NCBI RefSeq assembly: GCF_002304225.1
Contig: NZ_NSLB01000001.1
Coordinates: 186,001-250,000, forward strand
Length of the DNA stretch: 64,000 nt
From: Pseudomonas sp. HAR-UPW-AIA-41
GTDB taxonomy: Bacteria > Pseudomonadota > Gammaproteobacteria > Pseudomonadales > Pseudomonadaceae
Direction of reading: 5' to 3'
Below the pieces are notes generated by a model. It made no database searches, was not told the origin of the DNA, and was given only the letters and a program-made list of their open reading frames with translations. A program made the translations under genes and the position numbers. Position 1 is the first letter of the stretch, and each line of letters begins with the position of its first letter. Below are positions 1 to 7,739 of the stretch, piece by piece.

Positions 1-27
1 TTTCGTTTGATAAAGGCGGAAATCACC

Positions 28-897
28 ATGACCACCCCCAGCAGCCTCAGCCTGAAAAAGCTCTACTCCGGCAAGGTCCGTGACCTCTACGAAATCGACG
101 ACAAGCGCATGCTGATGGTGGCCAGTGACCGCCTGTCTGCCTTCGACGTGATCCTCAATGAGCCAATCCCGGATAAGGGCAAGATCCTCACCGCGATCTC
201 CAACTTCTGGTTCGACAAGCTCAAGGACCTGGTGCCCAACCATTTCACCGGCGACAAGGTAGAAGACGTGGTGTCGGCCGCCGAGCTGCCGCTGGTTGAA
301 GGCCGTGCCGTGGTTGCCAAGCGTCTCCAGCCGGTGGCCGTTGAAGCCATCGTGCGTGGTTACATCGTCGGCTCCGGCTGGAAGGAATACCAGAAGAGCG
401 GCACTGTCTGCGGCATTGCCCTGCCGGCGGGCCTGAAGGAAGCGGCCAAGCTGCCTCAGCCGATCTTCACGCCCTCGACCAAGGCTGCTGTCGGCGATCA
501 CGACGAGAACATCACCTTCGCCCAGTGCGAGGCCATCATCGGTGCCGAGCTGGCAGCCAAGGTGCGTGACACGGCGATCGCCCTGTACAGCGCGGCAGTC
601 GAGTACGCCGCCACCCGTGGCATCATCATCGCCGACACAAAGTTCGAGTTCGGACTGGACGAAGACGGCACCCTGACCCTGATGGACGAGGCGCTGACTC
701 CGGACTCCAGCCGTTTCTGGCCGGCTGACAGCTACGCCGAAGGCAGCAATCCGCCCAGCTTCGACAAGCAGTTCGTGCGTGATTGGCTGGAGTCCACCGG
801 CTGGAACAAGCAGCCGCCGGCGCCTCGTGTGCCGGACGATGTGGCGCAGAAGACCGCCGACAAGTACCGTGAAGCTCTGGTTCGCCTGACTCGCTAA
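28..897 (+). CDS. purC: SAICAR synthase PurC (long, about 290-residue form)
   Basis: Phosphoribosylaminoimidazole-succinocarboxamide synthase: joins CAIR and aspartate using ATP in purine synthesis, in the cytoplasm. The 289-residue product has the nucleotide-binding start [11 protein letters not shown] near residue 15, DHDENITF near 157 and [13 protein letters not shown] near 218, all hallmarks of the family. The length fits the Burkholderia/yeast-like form rather than the roughly 236-residue form I know from Pseudomonas. I chose the ATG at 28 over the upstream TTG at 7 because homologues begin close to it and a purine-rich stretch precedes it. It is followed by a hairpin terminator, so it is probably the last gene of its transcript. 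Confidence 0.95.
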   Translation: MTTPSSLSLKKLYSGKVRDLYEIDDKRMLMVASDRLSAFDVILNEPIPDKGKILTAISNFWFDKLKDLVPNHFTGDKVEDVVSAAELPLVEGRAVVAKRLQPVAVEAIVRGYIVGSGWKEYQKSGTVCGIALPAGLKEAAKLPQPIFTPSTKAAVGDHDENITFAQCEAIIGAELAAKVRDTAIALYSAAVEYAATRGIIIADTKFEFGLDEDGTLTLMDEALTPDSSRFWPADSYAEGSNPPSFDKQFVRDWLESTGWNKQPPAPRVPDDVAQKTADKYREALVRLTR

Positions 898-916
898 GGC
901 TTCGGTCGATCTGGAG

Positions 917-938
917 AAGGGCGCCATGGCGCCCTTTT
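917..938 (+). terminator. Rho-independent terminator after purC
   Basis: A perfect GGGCGCC/GGCGCCC hairpin with a tight AT loop is followed by TTTT, 20 bases after the purC stop. Confidence 0.8.
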
Positions 939-1037
939 CTTGTCCGTGTGCCGGTGCAAGCACCTGAGCAGACAAGAAAAATCCTCTCCTGGGGGTTCGC
1001 CAACGCGTTTCAAACTGCTATGATGCGCGCCGACTTG

Positions 1038-1127
1038 GGGGAGATGCCGGAGTGGTCGAACGGGACGGATTCGAAATCCGTTGTGTCAGCAATGGCACCT
1101 AGGGTTCGAATCCCTATCTCCCCGCCA
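1038..1127 (+). tRNA. tRNA-Ser(CGA)
   Basis: The 90-nt sequence folds as a class II tRNA. The acceptor stem pairs GGGGAGA (1038-1044) with TCTCCCC (1117-1123). The anticodon stem ACGGA/TCCGT encloses the loop TTCGAAA, with anticodon CGA at 1072-1074, reading UCG. A long variable arm (GTGTCAGCAATGGCACC region), a TTCGAAT T-loop and an encoded CCA end complete it. The serine-type long arm agrees with the anticodon. Its 3' end lies 120 bp from an integrase stop codon, the usual arrangement for a tRNA used as an attachment site. Confidence 0.97.
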
Positions 1128-1131
1128 AACT

Positions 1132-1168
1132 AAAAAGCCCCGTAATTCAATGAGTTACGGGGCTTTTT
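1132..1168. terminator. Bidirectional terminator between tRNA-Ser and integrase
   Basis: AAAAAGCCCCGTAA and TTACGGGGCTTTTT form a 14-bp perfect inverted repeat around a 9-base loop, giving T-tracts on both strands. It can end the tRNA transcript rightward and the integrase transcript leftward. Confidence 0.9.
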
Positions 1169-1196
1169 CTTTGGTTTTGGCATGCTCAAAATCGCC

Positions 1197-1230
1197 TTGG
1201 GGGCAAAAAGGGGCGTTTTGGGGGCAAAAA
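1197..1230. repeat. Two direct repeats, candidate integrase arm sites
   Basis: TTGGGGGCAAAAA occurs at 1197-1209 and again, identical, at 1218-1230. The start-to-start spacing is 21 bp, or two helical turns. The pair lies between the tRNA-Ser 3' end and the integrase stop, where tyrosine-integrase arm-binding sites are usually found. Function is inferred from position and spacing only. Confidence 0.5.
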
Positions 1231-1247
1231 TCGCTGCTTCCAGGCCG

Positions 1248-2549
1248 TTACAGGCCGCTGTAGCCCTCCCCAAAACCCATCTGCTCAGACGCTCGGGGGG
1301 CCATTCGCTTGGCATCCTTCGGGATGAACTTTCCATAGTGTTTCTTGATCATGGTGGTGTCCGCATGCCCCAGCTGCTTGGCAAGCCACTCCATGTTCAC
1401 GTGGCTGGATAACGCCTGGCTGGCGAAGGTATGGCGACACTGATTGATGCCTCGGTGCCGAACCTTCGCTTTAACCAGATGCCCTTTGAACCACTTGTCT
1501 AGGTCATCAGGCTTCCAAGGTTTTCCTGTCGAGCTATCACGGAACAGGAGGGTAACCGTCTCTTGTTCGCTCGTGAGATTATCCCTCTGGGTGACCTCAA
1601 TCTGCTGTACTTGGCACTTGGCGGTGTCCTTCAGGATCTGGCGCATCAGTCTGGCTGCTGGCACGATCAGTTCGACACTGCGCTCGCGGAGCTCTTCCTT
1701 GGGGACGCGGAACTCGCCCTCTACGTGAGCTCGCCTCACATGGATCAGGTTGTTGGCCAGATCGATGTCTTCCCGGGCCAGGCCTAGTAGTTCAGATCGT
1801 GATAAGCCAGTCCAGCAGTTGAAAACAACCATGCGTGCCTCAGGCATGCGTCCAGCATCAGCGAGTAAGATCTGCTTGATCTCATCCCGGGTGAACGGAT
1901 CAGCTTTGCTCTTTGAGTTCGGCTTATGGTTGCTGATCTCCAGCATATGGTTGTGCGGAATCAGTTGGTTGGCTTTTGCATCAGTCCAGACACCACGCAA
2001 AATGATCAGAATGTCATTCACCGTTTTGGCAGAGAGACCTTTCTCCCCAGTTTCTGGCTTTACCAAGTGATTTCTGAATAGTTTCAGGTCTTGGATTGTT
2101 ACCTGGTTGATAGGCGTTTCACCGAAATGACGAGTCACATGGCCTGCTTTGCAGCGGTAGTTGATGTATGTCGTTTTCGCTGTTTGCCCCTTCATGACTC
2201 GGAGCCATTCCCTTACGCCGTCAGCCACCGTCAGCGTCTTTGGTGTCTGCGCACCAGTGCTAGCCATGGGGGGTGGTGTTGAGGGTGGCGTGGGAGTGGC
2301 TGGGGTGGATGTAGCAGCGTTCACCCGACTGCTCAGTTTAGTTGATTCGGGGAAACGCCTTTCATAGTCAAAAATCCCCTGCTCTATTTCTTCGACCACC
2401 AGAGCTCGCATCTTGCCGGCATAGTCGATGGTCTTCTGGTTGACCGGCATGTCTTTGAACACTTCGCGCTCTCGCTTGCCGTTCAGCGTGAAGCTGATGC
2501 GCACCTTGCCGCTGTGGATTTCTACCCCTTTGGGCATCACAAATTTCAT
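1248..2549 (-). CDS. int: Tyrosine-recombinase integrase
   Basis: Site-specific recombinase of the phage-integrase family, expected to insert the element into the adjacent tRNA-Ser. The 433-residue product has a short N-terminal arm-binding domain (KVRISFTLNGKR region), a SAM-like core-binding domain around residues 120-210 and a catalytic domain. Catalytic residues are visible: Arg in GLSRSELLGL (about 250), HxxR-type QCRHTF (about 370), and LGHADTTMIKKHY with the nucleophile Tyr near 403. I used the ATG at 2549, which overlaps the stop of the upstream Xis-like gene by 4 bp (ATGA), rather than the longer open frame from 2567. It appears intact. Confidence 0.93.
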   Translation of the reverse strand: MKFVMPKGVEIHSGKVRISFTLNGKREREVFKDMPVNQKTIDYAGKMRALVVEEIEQGIFDYERRFPESTKLSSRVNAATSTPATPTPPSTPPPMASTGAQTPKTLTVADGVREWLRVMKGQTAKTTYINYRCKAGHVTRHFGETPINQVTIQDLKLFRNHLVKPETGEKGLSAKTVNDILIILRGVWTDAKANQLIPHNHMLEISNHKPNSKSKADPFTRDEIKQILLADAGRMPEARMVVFNCWTGLSRSELLGLAREDIDLANNLIHVRRAHVEGEFRVPKEELRERSVELIVPAARLMRQILKDTAKCQVQQIEVTQRDNLTSEQETVTLLFRDSSTGKPWKPDDLDKWFKGHLVKAKVRHRGINQCRHTFASQALSSHVNMEWLAKQLGHADTTMIKKHYGKFIPKDAKRMAPRASEQMGFGEGYSGL

Positions 2550-2800
2550 ACAGCACCTGCCATCCATCGTTCGATGGCTTCTCGGTTGTAGACGATCCGG
2601 TTAGCCGGGTCTCTGTTCCAGTGCTGGCCCTCATGCCATTGGTATGTTGATCGGTATTTCCTGGCCGCTTCGGGGCTAATCCCGAAGATGGGGAAAAGCA
2701 GTTCCTGCCTGACCCATTTTGCGGGCTGGACTACGATCAGCTCCTTGGTTCTTCTGGCTCGTATTGGTGTGGGTTTAGATGGTTCTGATAGTGGTTCCAT
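2546..2800 (-). CDS. Excisionase-like protein (DUF1233/Xis family)
   Basis: An 84-residue basic protein with the layout WVRQELL ... GISPEAARKYRS ... WHEGQHWNRDP ... RIVYNREAIERWM, matching the putative excisionase family DUF1233. It is a small winged-helix protein that would bend DNA at the attachment site and set the direction of recombination. A GAGGT ribosome site sits 6 bases before the ATG. It is translationally coupled to the integrase by a 4-bp overlap. The residue pattern is clear, but the role is by family. Confidence 0.82.
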   Translation of the reverse strand: MEPLSEPSKPTPIRARRTKELIVVQPAKWVRQELLFPIFGISPEAARKYRSTYQWHEGQHWNRDPANRIVYNREAIERWMAGAV

Positions 2801-2810
2801 AATGCACCTC

Positions 2811-2843
2811 TGCTGTTAATAAAAATGCAACTGCTATTATTTT
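2811..2843. promoter_or_regulatory. Candidate repressor operators ahead of xis-int
   Basis: TGCTGTTAATAA (2811-2822) and TGCTATTATTTT (2832-2843) lie 21 bp apart, just upstream of the Xis-like gene. They resemble the TGCTATTAATAA copy in front of the repressor gene at 3933. Their role as operators is inferred from this recurrence. Confidence 0.4.
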
Positions 2844-2865
2844 AGGCAAAAAAAGGGCGCTTAGG

Positions 2866-3873
2866 TCATCTCCTAGCGCGAGGCCGCCTCACCATTCCGC
2901 TGACAACGCCAACAATCCGCATGTTTTCTTCAAGCTTAAGCATTCTGTCGGGATAGCTTGGATTGAGGATTTCAATGTATTGGTTGTTGAAGTTATGCCG
3001 CAGTCGCCCGAATCCTGGTCCTCCGTGAGGGTTCAGGATCACGATGTCATCGCCATTGCATGCGGTTAACTGGGGGTCGATCAGGATCAGGTCATTCTCT
3101 CGATACTCGGGTTCCATCACGTCTGTGGGTACCCTCATCCAGAAGGCAAGCTCGCTGTGGCTGAATGGGCTGTTAAAGAATCCTCTCTTGAGATGGCTCA
3201 TGTGGGCACTTTCCGGGCTCGATAGAGCTTCGTCATGCCAGTCAATGATGGGTAGGAGCCTCAGTCGGTTATGCGCTTCTGCTGAGTTGTGTGGAGTTGG
3301 CTCCGCCTGCATGTTGACGAATCGCTGCAGCATTTTTTCTAGCTGCTGCTCCTTACTGAGTACCCCCATGTCGTAGCGTAAAGCGTCCCCTTTAGCCTCC
3401 TCTAGGTTTCCTCCATGCAACAGCCACTCGGGGGTTACATGTAGTGCTTTCGCTAGCTCAAGTATGCGCTTGGTGCCTTTGTTCCTTCCGGTTTCAAGGT
3501 TGCCTACGGTTGCCTGTGAAAGGCCTGCTTTTGCGGCGAGTTGTGCTTGCGTTAGTCCGCATTGCTCGCGGCGGATGATCAGGCGAGATGCCAAGCTGGA
3601 TTGCTTTACGGCTAGTACAGATTCTTGGGCAGGATCTTCTGGAATTTGTGTTGGCACAGGACCTTCGCCGTTGATCAACCATTCAACGGGTACCTGTAAT
3701 GCACTTGCGAGCTCAAGAGCTCGCTTAGGTACTTTGGTCGAACCACTTTCAAGCAGTGCGATGCTCGACTGGCTTATTCCAGCAAGCTTTGCTAGCTCTG
3801 ACTGCGTCAGGCTCAATGACTTGCGCGCAAAGGCTATGCGGCCGCTTATGGTTTTTAGGTCGAAAGGGTTCAT
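2866..3873 (-). CDS. Phage-type repressor with two XRE domains and a degenerate S24 domain
   Basis: A 335-residue DNA-binding regulator of the small integrative element. Two separate Cro/CI-type helix-turn-helix domains are visible, at about residues 10-65 (LTQSELAKLAGISQSSIALLE) and 90-150 (LTQAQLAAKAGLSQATVGNLE). Each is followed by an almost identical tail ending in EWL. The C-terminal part (about 215-325) resembles the LexA/CI S24 domain. The catalytic serine position reads TDVMEPE instead of a SMEP motif, and no clear catalytic lysine is seen near GFGRLRHN (about 288), so RecA-stimulated self-cleavage looks unlikely. A GAGGA ribosome site precedes the ATG. Confidence 0.85.
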   Translation of the reverse strand: MNPFDLKTISGRIAFARKSLSLTQSELAKLAGISQSSIALLESGSTKVPKRALELASALQVPVEWLINGEGPVPTQIPEDPAQESVLAVKQSSLASRLIIRREQCGLTQAQLAAKAGLSQATVGNLETGRNKGTKRILELAKALHVTPEWLLHGGNLEEAKGDALRYDMGVLSKEQQLEKMLQRFVNMQAEPTPHNSAEAHNRLRLLPIIDWHDEALSSPESAHMSHLKRGFFNSPFSHSELAFWMRVPTDVMEPEYRENDLILIDPQLTACNGDDIVILNPHGGPGFGRLRHNFNNQYIEILNPSYPDRMLKLEENMRIVGVVSGMVRRPRARR

Positions 3874-3932
3874 GGAAAGATTCCTCTAAGGATTGATCCA
3901 TGATGATTGCGATCTAAAGCTTTGTCAATATA

Positions 3933-3944
3933 TGCTATTAATAA
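3933..3944. promoter_or_regulatory. Candidate repressor operator upstream of its own gene
   Basis: TGCTATTAATAA matches the two candidate sites at 2811 and 2832. On the minus strand a TTGACA (about 3926-3921) follows closely, so binding here could block the repressor's own promoter. Confidence 0.4.
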
Positions 3945-4431
3945 ATATTGCTTGAGGGGTTGATTCGTCTGATCGGGCGCGTTTGAGTTGGCGACCAGCG
4001 CAGCTGCAGCGAGGTAGCAAGAAAGCCAGTCAAGTGGCCGCATTTTTTGCCGGCGTGGAGCGTAGGATTTTCAGTCCTAAGGTCAGAGTTGCATGCGAGT
4101 GGTAGCAGTTGTTTGAAGTGATTCTTTCTGAGGGGGGCTGCCGGCCAAAAGCAGTCGTACCGACATCGCTTCACCCGAGTTGAGCATGCACAGTAGCGAT
4201 CGAATGCAGTCACTAAATCAGGTCTGCATGGAGACTATCCATTTCGTCGACTGCCTTACGTCCTCTTCAACTCTATAAGGCAGTGATGCTTTTCCGCTCT
4301 GAAGGATTTACTGCTAAAAGAAGTGATCCACATCATTCCTCCTGCAGAACGTTGCCTAGGCATGATTTTGATCATTTCCGATGAGGTATCTGACTTCACA
4401 ATTCAATCTCATTTCGTCCCTGGAGCAACCT
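3945..4431. other. Gene-poor stretch between the repressor and mobA
   Basis: No convincing gene was found. Segments such as GCCGGCCAAAAGCAGTCG (4140-4157) resemble intergenic repeats scattered in pseudomonad genomes. An 8-bp inverted repeat CTGCCTTA/TAAGGCAG occupies 4251-4258 and 4276-4283. I searched by eye for a second copy of the tRNA-Ser 3' end that would mark the element's right boundary and found none. Confidence 0.5.
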
Positions 4432-5073
4432 GTGCATCCCTTGGTTGGATTTGGAGATTGTTCAGCGCTGATACTCTGCGGTGGCCAGGGCAGTCGCATG
4501 GGCGGGCGTGACAAGGGACTGATCGAGTGGCAGGGTCGACCTATGGTGAGCTGGTTGAGTCGCCTAGTGCGGCCGTTGACCGACGAGCTACTGATTTCCT
4601 GCAATCGCAATGTTGAGCGTTATGCGCCCTTTGCCGATCGTCTCTTGCGCGATGAGCATGCAGATTTTTCCGGGCCACTGGCCGGAATCCGCGAAGGCCT
4701 CAGGGGCATGCGTCATGGCTGGTTGCTGGTGGTGCCCTGTGATCTGCCGAATCTGGACCGCACGCTGCTTGATTCGCTCTGGCAGAAGGCACAGGTCAGT
4801 TCCGGCCGGCCGGTCATGCTGCGCCAGGGGGTGCACTGGCAACCGCTGGTGAGTCTTTTGCCACGCACGGCGTTGTCACTGCTTGAGCAGGCCTGGAGCG
4901 ATGGCGAGCGCAGCCCTCGTGAGCTGCTGTTAAGGTTGGACGCTGTGGCGCTGGACTGTGCGGGCGATGACCCGCGTCTGCTGAATATCAATACACCGCA
5001 CTTGTTGCATCAATCGCCGGTTGCGCTGCCCAGCCAGGGTAGGCGGCTGCCGGTCAGGGAGCTGACATGCTGA
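4432..5073 (+). CDS. mobA: Molybdenum cofactor guanylyltransferase MobA
   Basis: Transfers GMP from GTP to Mo-molybdopterin, making the MGD cofactor that NarG needs. The nucleotidyltransferase signature CGGQGSRMGGRDKGL starts near residue 15, and LVVPCDLPNLD follows near 100, with the Mg-binding Asp. I prefer the GTG at 4432, which has a GGAG six bases upstream and gives 213 residues, about the family length. The ATG at 4381 is in frame but adds 17 residues and has no good ribosome site. The 3' end overlaps the next gene by 7 bp, so the two are co-translated. Confidence 0.9.
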   Translation: MHPLVGFGDCSALILCGGQGSRMGGRDKGLIEWQGRPMVSWLSRLVRPLTDELLISCNRNVERYAPFADRLLRDEHADFSGPLAGIREGLRGMRHGWLLVVPCDLPNLDRTLLDSLWQKAQVSSGRPVMLRQGVHWQPLVSLLPRTALSLLEQAWSDGERSPRELLLRLDAVALDCAGDDPRLLNINTPHLLHQSPVALPSQGRRLPVRELTC

Positions 5074-6254
5074 TCGTCGACAAGCGCACTGCGCTGGCCA
5101 TTCCTCCCTTGCTGCGTCTGGGGTTTCGCCCGTTCTTCTTGCTCGGCAGCCTACTCGCAGCGCTGGCGTTACCACTATGGATTTTCGCCTGGCTGGCTGG
5201 CTGGCACAGCCTGCAGCCTCAGGGTGGGTGGCTGGCCTGGCACCGTCACGAGATGGCGTTCGGTTTTGCCGGCGCGATCATTGCCGGTTTTCTGCTCACG
5301 GCCGTGCAGAACTGGACCGGTCGTCCTGGGCTCAGTGGACGGCCGCTGGGCGGTCTGGTCGTGCTCTGGCTGTTGGCCCGAACCGCCTGGTGGCAACCCT
5401 GGGCGCCGCTGTTGTTGCTGAGCAACCTGGCGTTCTTTGCTGCTGTAGCGGTGGTCATGGCCCGCCAGCTTTGGGCGGTGCGGCAGGTACGTAACTACCC
5501 AGTCGTCGGCGTGTTGTTGCTGCTGGGCCTTGTCGATGGCCTGAGTCTGGTTGGCGTGCAGCTGCGGGATGACGGCCTACAGCGCCAGGGCGTCCTGGCG
5601 GCGGTATGGCTGGTGGCGGCGATGATGGGGCTGATCGGCGGGCGGGTAATTCCGTTCTTCACCCAGCGCGGCCTCGGCCGGGTGCAGCAGGTGCCGGCCT
5701 GGGAATGGCTGGACCAGAGCCTTTTGCTCGGCAGCGTACTGATTGCCCTGCTGCATGCGGCAGGTCTGGCGCTGCGCCCCGGCCTGCTACTGGCGGTACT
5801 GTTTGCCCTTCTGGCGCTGGGCCATGGCATTCGTCTTGTGCGCTGGTTCGACAAGGGCCTGCTGCGGGTACCGCTGCTGTGGTCGCTGCACCTGGCCTAT
5901 GGCTGGCTGGTGCTGGCCTGTGCCGGTATGGCGCTGTGGCATCTGGGTCTGCTCGATACGCCGAGCCCGGCGCTGCACGCGCTTACCGTCGGCGCCATGG
6001 GCGGGTTGATTCTCGGCATGCTGGCGCGGGTGTCGCTGGGTCACACCGGCCGGCCACTGGAGCTCCCGCAAGGCTTTGCCCTGGCCTTCGTGCTGCTTAA
6101 TGTGGCTGCCATACTGCGCGTGTTCGGCGTCGGCATTCATTACTCGCTGGCCCTGTGGCTGGCGGCGGCTCTGTGGACGGCCGCCTTCGCCCTCTATCTG
6201 TACCGCTACGGGCCGATGCTGTGTCGCCCCCGTGCCGACGGTCATCCAGGTTGA
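5067..6254 (+). CDS. nnrS: NnrS family membrane protein
   Basis: A 395-residue integral membrane protein with about twelve hydrophobic segments. The family start LGFRPFFLLGSLLAAL and the motif WHRHEMAFGFAGAIIAGFLL near residues 56-76 identify NnrS, a haem- and copper-containing inner-membrane protein linked to nitric-oxide stress during denitrification. Several histidines (HRHEM, LGHTGRP) could bind metal. It overlaps mobA by 7 bp, with GGGAG ahead of the ATG. Its location among Mo-cofactor and NO-repair genes agrees with a nitrosative-stress role. Its biochemical activity is not settled for the family. Confidence 0.9.
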   Translation: MLIVDKRTALAIPPLLRLGFRPFFLLGSLLAALALPLWIFAWLAGWHSLQPQGGWLAWHRHEMAFGFAGAIIAGFLLTAVQNWTGRPGLSGRPLGGLVVLWLLARTAWWQPWAPLLLLSNLAFFAAVAVVMARQLWAVRQVRNYPVVGVLLLLGLVDGLSLVGVQLRDDGLQRQGVLAAVWLVAAMMGLIGGRVIPFFTQRGLGRVQQVPAWEWLDQSLLLGSVLIALLHAAGLALRPGLLLAVLFALLALGHGIRLVRWFDKGLLRVPLLWSLHLAYGWLVLACAGMALWHLGLLDTPSPALHALTVGAMGGLILGMLARVSLGHTGRPLELPQGFALAFVLLNVAAILRVFGVGIHYSLALWLAAALWTAAFALYLYRYGPMLCRPRADGHPG

Positions 6255-6317
6255 TGACTATTAAGAACGACTGTCGACCTAGCTGATGGCCCGGGCGGCG
6301 GGTTGTGTCGACCTGCC

Positions 6318-6331
6318 TTGATGGCGGTCAA
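6318..6331. promoter_or_regulatory. Anr/Dnr-like box (one mismatch)
   Basis: TTGATGGCGGTCAA differs from TTGAT-n4-ATCAA at one position. It lies 104 bp before the acyl-CoA dehydrogenase ATG. No convincing -10 sequence is found at the expected place, so this is the weakest of the six boxes. Confidence 0.4.
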
Positions 6332-6434
6332 GTTGCGAGGTGGCTGATGGGGGCGCATCAGCGCGACGCAACATGCTTCTAGCCCTGGTCTGCAAGGCAT
6401 AGCTTGATCTCATCTCAACCGAGAGGAGCCGATC

Positions 6435-7679
6435 ATGAACTTTGCCTACAGCCCGCGCGTGGAAGCCTTGCGTCAACAGCTCAACGATTTCATGGAACGC
6501 TACATCGTGCCACGTATCGGCCAGTGGCACCGAGAGGTGCAGGCCGGCCAGTATCCGGTGTCGTTCATGGGTGACCTCAAGGCGCTGGCACGCAGCGAAG
6601 GGTTATGGAACCTGTTCCTTCCTGCACTGGGCGAGGATGAGCCTGGCACGCGCCTGAGCAACCTCGAGTACGCCCCGCTGGCGGAGATCATGGGCCGAGT
6701 GGGCTGGGCCTCCGAAGTGTTCAATTGCAACGCCCCGGATACCGGCAACATGGAGCTGTTGCACCTGTTCGCCACCGAACAGCAGCGCGAGCAATGGCTG
6801 GTGCCGCTGCTGGCCGGGGAGATCCGCTCGGCCTTTGCCATGACCGAGCCGGATGTGCCGTCCTCCGACGCCAGCAATATCCAGACGCTGATCCAGCGCG
6901 ACGGAGATCACTATGTGCTGAACGGGCGCAAATGGTTTATCACCAATGCCTCGCACCCCAACTGCAAGCTGTTGATCGTCATGGGCAAGAGCGATCCGCA
7001 GGGCGAGGCGCATCGTCAGCAGAGCATGGTCTTGGTGCCGTTCGACACGCCGGGCGTCGAGCTGCTGCGTAATATCCCGGTGCTCAACCATGTCTCGCCC
7101 GAGGGTCACAGCGAGTTGCTACTGCGCAATGTACGGGTGCCAGTGAGCTACCTGATAGGGCGCGAAGGCGATGGCTTCATGATGGCCCAGGCACGCCTGG
7201 GGCCAGGGCGCATCCATCACTGCATGCGCGCCATCGGCATGGCCGAACTGGCGCTCCAACTGATGCTGGAGCGCTGCCAGGAGCGCAAGGTGTTCGGCCG
7301 TTACCTCAGTCAGTACGCCAACCTCGGCGACCGTATCGCCGAGTCGCGGATTGCCATCGAGCAGGCGCGCCTGCTGGTGCTCAAGACTGCCTGGATGATC
7401 GATACGGTCGGGGCCAAGGCCGCCGCCCGGGAAATCGCCATGATCAAAGCGCTGGTGCCGCGCATGCAGGCCGAGGTGGTCGACCGGGCCATGCAGGCCT
7501 TCGGCGCCATGGGGCTGACCCCGGACACACCGCTGGCCGACCTGTATACGGTGGCGCGCGCCCTGCGTTTTGCAGATGGCCCGGACGAGGTGCACCTGCG
7601 CAGCGTGGCGCGGCTGGAGCTGGCAGCAAGCCAGGAGCGTCGTGGGGGCACGGCGGCCTGGCTGAAACCGCCGCACTGA
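6435..7679 (+). CDS. Acyl-CoA dehydrogenase (ACAD10/11-like)
   Basis: FAD-dependent alpha,beta-dehydrogenase of acyl-CoA thioesters. The 414-residue product has the three expected parts: an N-terminal helical domain (1-130), a middle beta domain with AFAMTEPDVPSSDASNI and NGRKWFITNA, and a C-terminal helical domain with QERKVFG and FADGPDEVHL. The conserved acidic residue in GPDEVH fits the ACAD10/11 group. A strong AGAGGAG site precedes the ATG. The substrate cannot be read from the sequence. It is an odd member of a nitrate-respiration cluster, and the possible Anr box upstream hints at anaerobic expression. Confidence 0.88.
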   Translation: MNFAYSPRVEALRQQLNDFMERYIVPRIGQWHREVQAGQYPVSFMGDLKALARSEGLWNLFLPALGEDEPGTRLSNLEYAPLAEIMGRVGWASEVFNCNAPDTGNMELLHLFATEQQREQWLVPLLAGEIRSAFAMTEPDVPSSDASNIQTLIQRDGDHYVLNGRKWFITNASHPNCKLLIVMGKSDPQGEAHRQQSMVLVPFDTPGVELLRNIPVLNHVSPEGHSELLLRNVRVPVSYLIGREGDGFMMAQARLGPGRIHHCMRAIGMAELALQLMLERCQERKVFGRYLSQYANLGDRIAESRIAIEQARLLVLKTAWMIDTVGAKAAAREIAMIKALVPRMQAEVVDRAMQAFGAMGLTPDTPLADLYTVARALRFADGPDEVHLRSVARLELAASQERRGGTAAWLKPPH

Positions 7680-7698
7680 TGCGATTACCGCGCGGGGT

Positions 7699-7716
7699 GG
7701 CCAGGCAACACTGGCC
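7699..7716. terminator. Hairpin between convergent genes
   Basis: GGCCAG/CTGGCC with a six-base loop lies between the converging acyl-CoA dehydrogenase and ytfE. There is no T-tract, so intrinsic termination is uncertain. Confidence 0.35.
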
Positions 7717-7739
7717 GCCCCAATGTCGCGGCGGCGGGA

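Noticed and set aside
3938..4213. A 91-codon minus-strand frame after the repressor
   Set aside because: Its translation resembles the spurious product of intergenic repeats seen in many pseudomonads, and it lacks a ribosome site.
3945..4431. A right-hand attachment site of the tRNA-Ser element
   Set aside because: No repeat of the tRNA 3' end (GGTTCGAATCCC) was found by eye in this interval.
6392..6420. TTGATCTCATCTCAA before the acyl-CoA dehydrogenase as a second Anr box
   Set aside because: The spacing between halves is wrong by at least one base.
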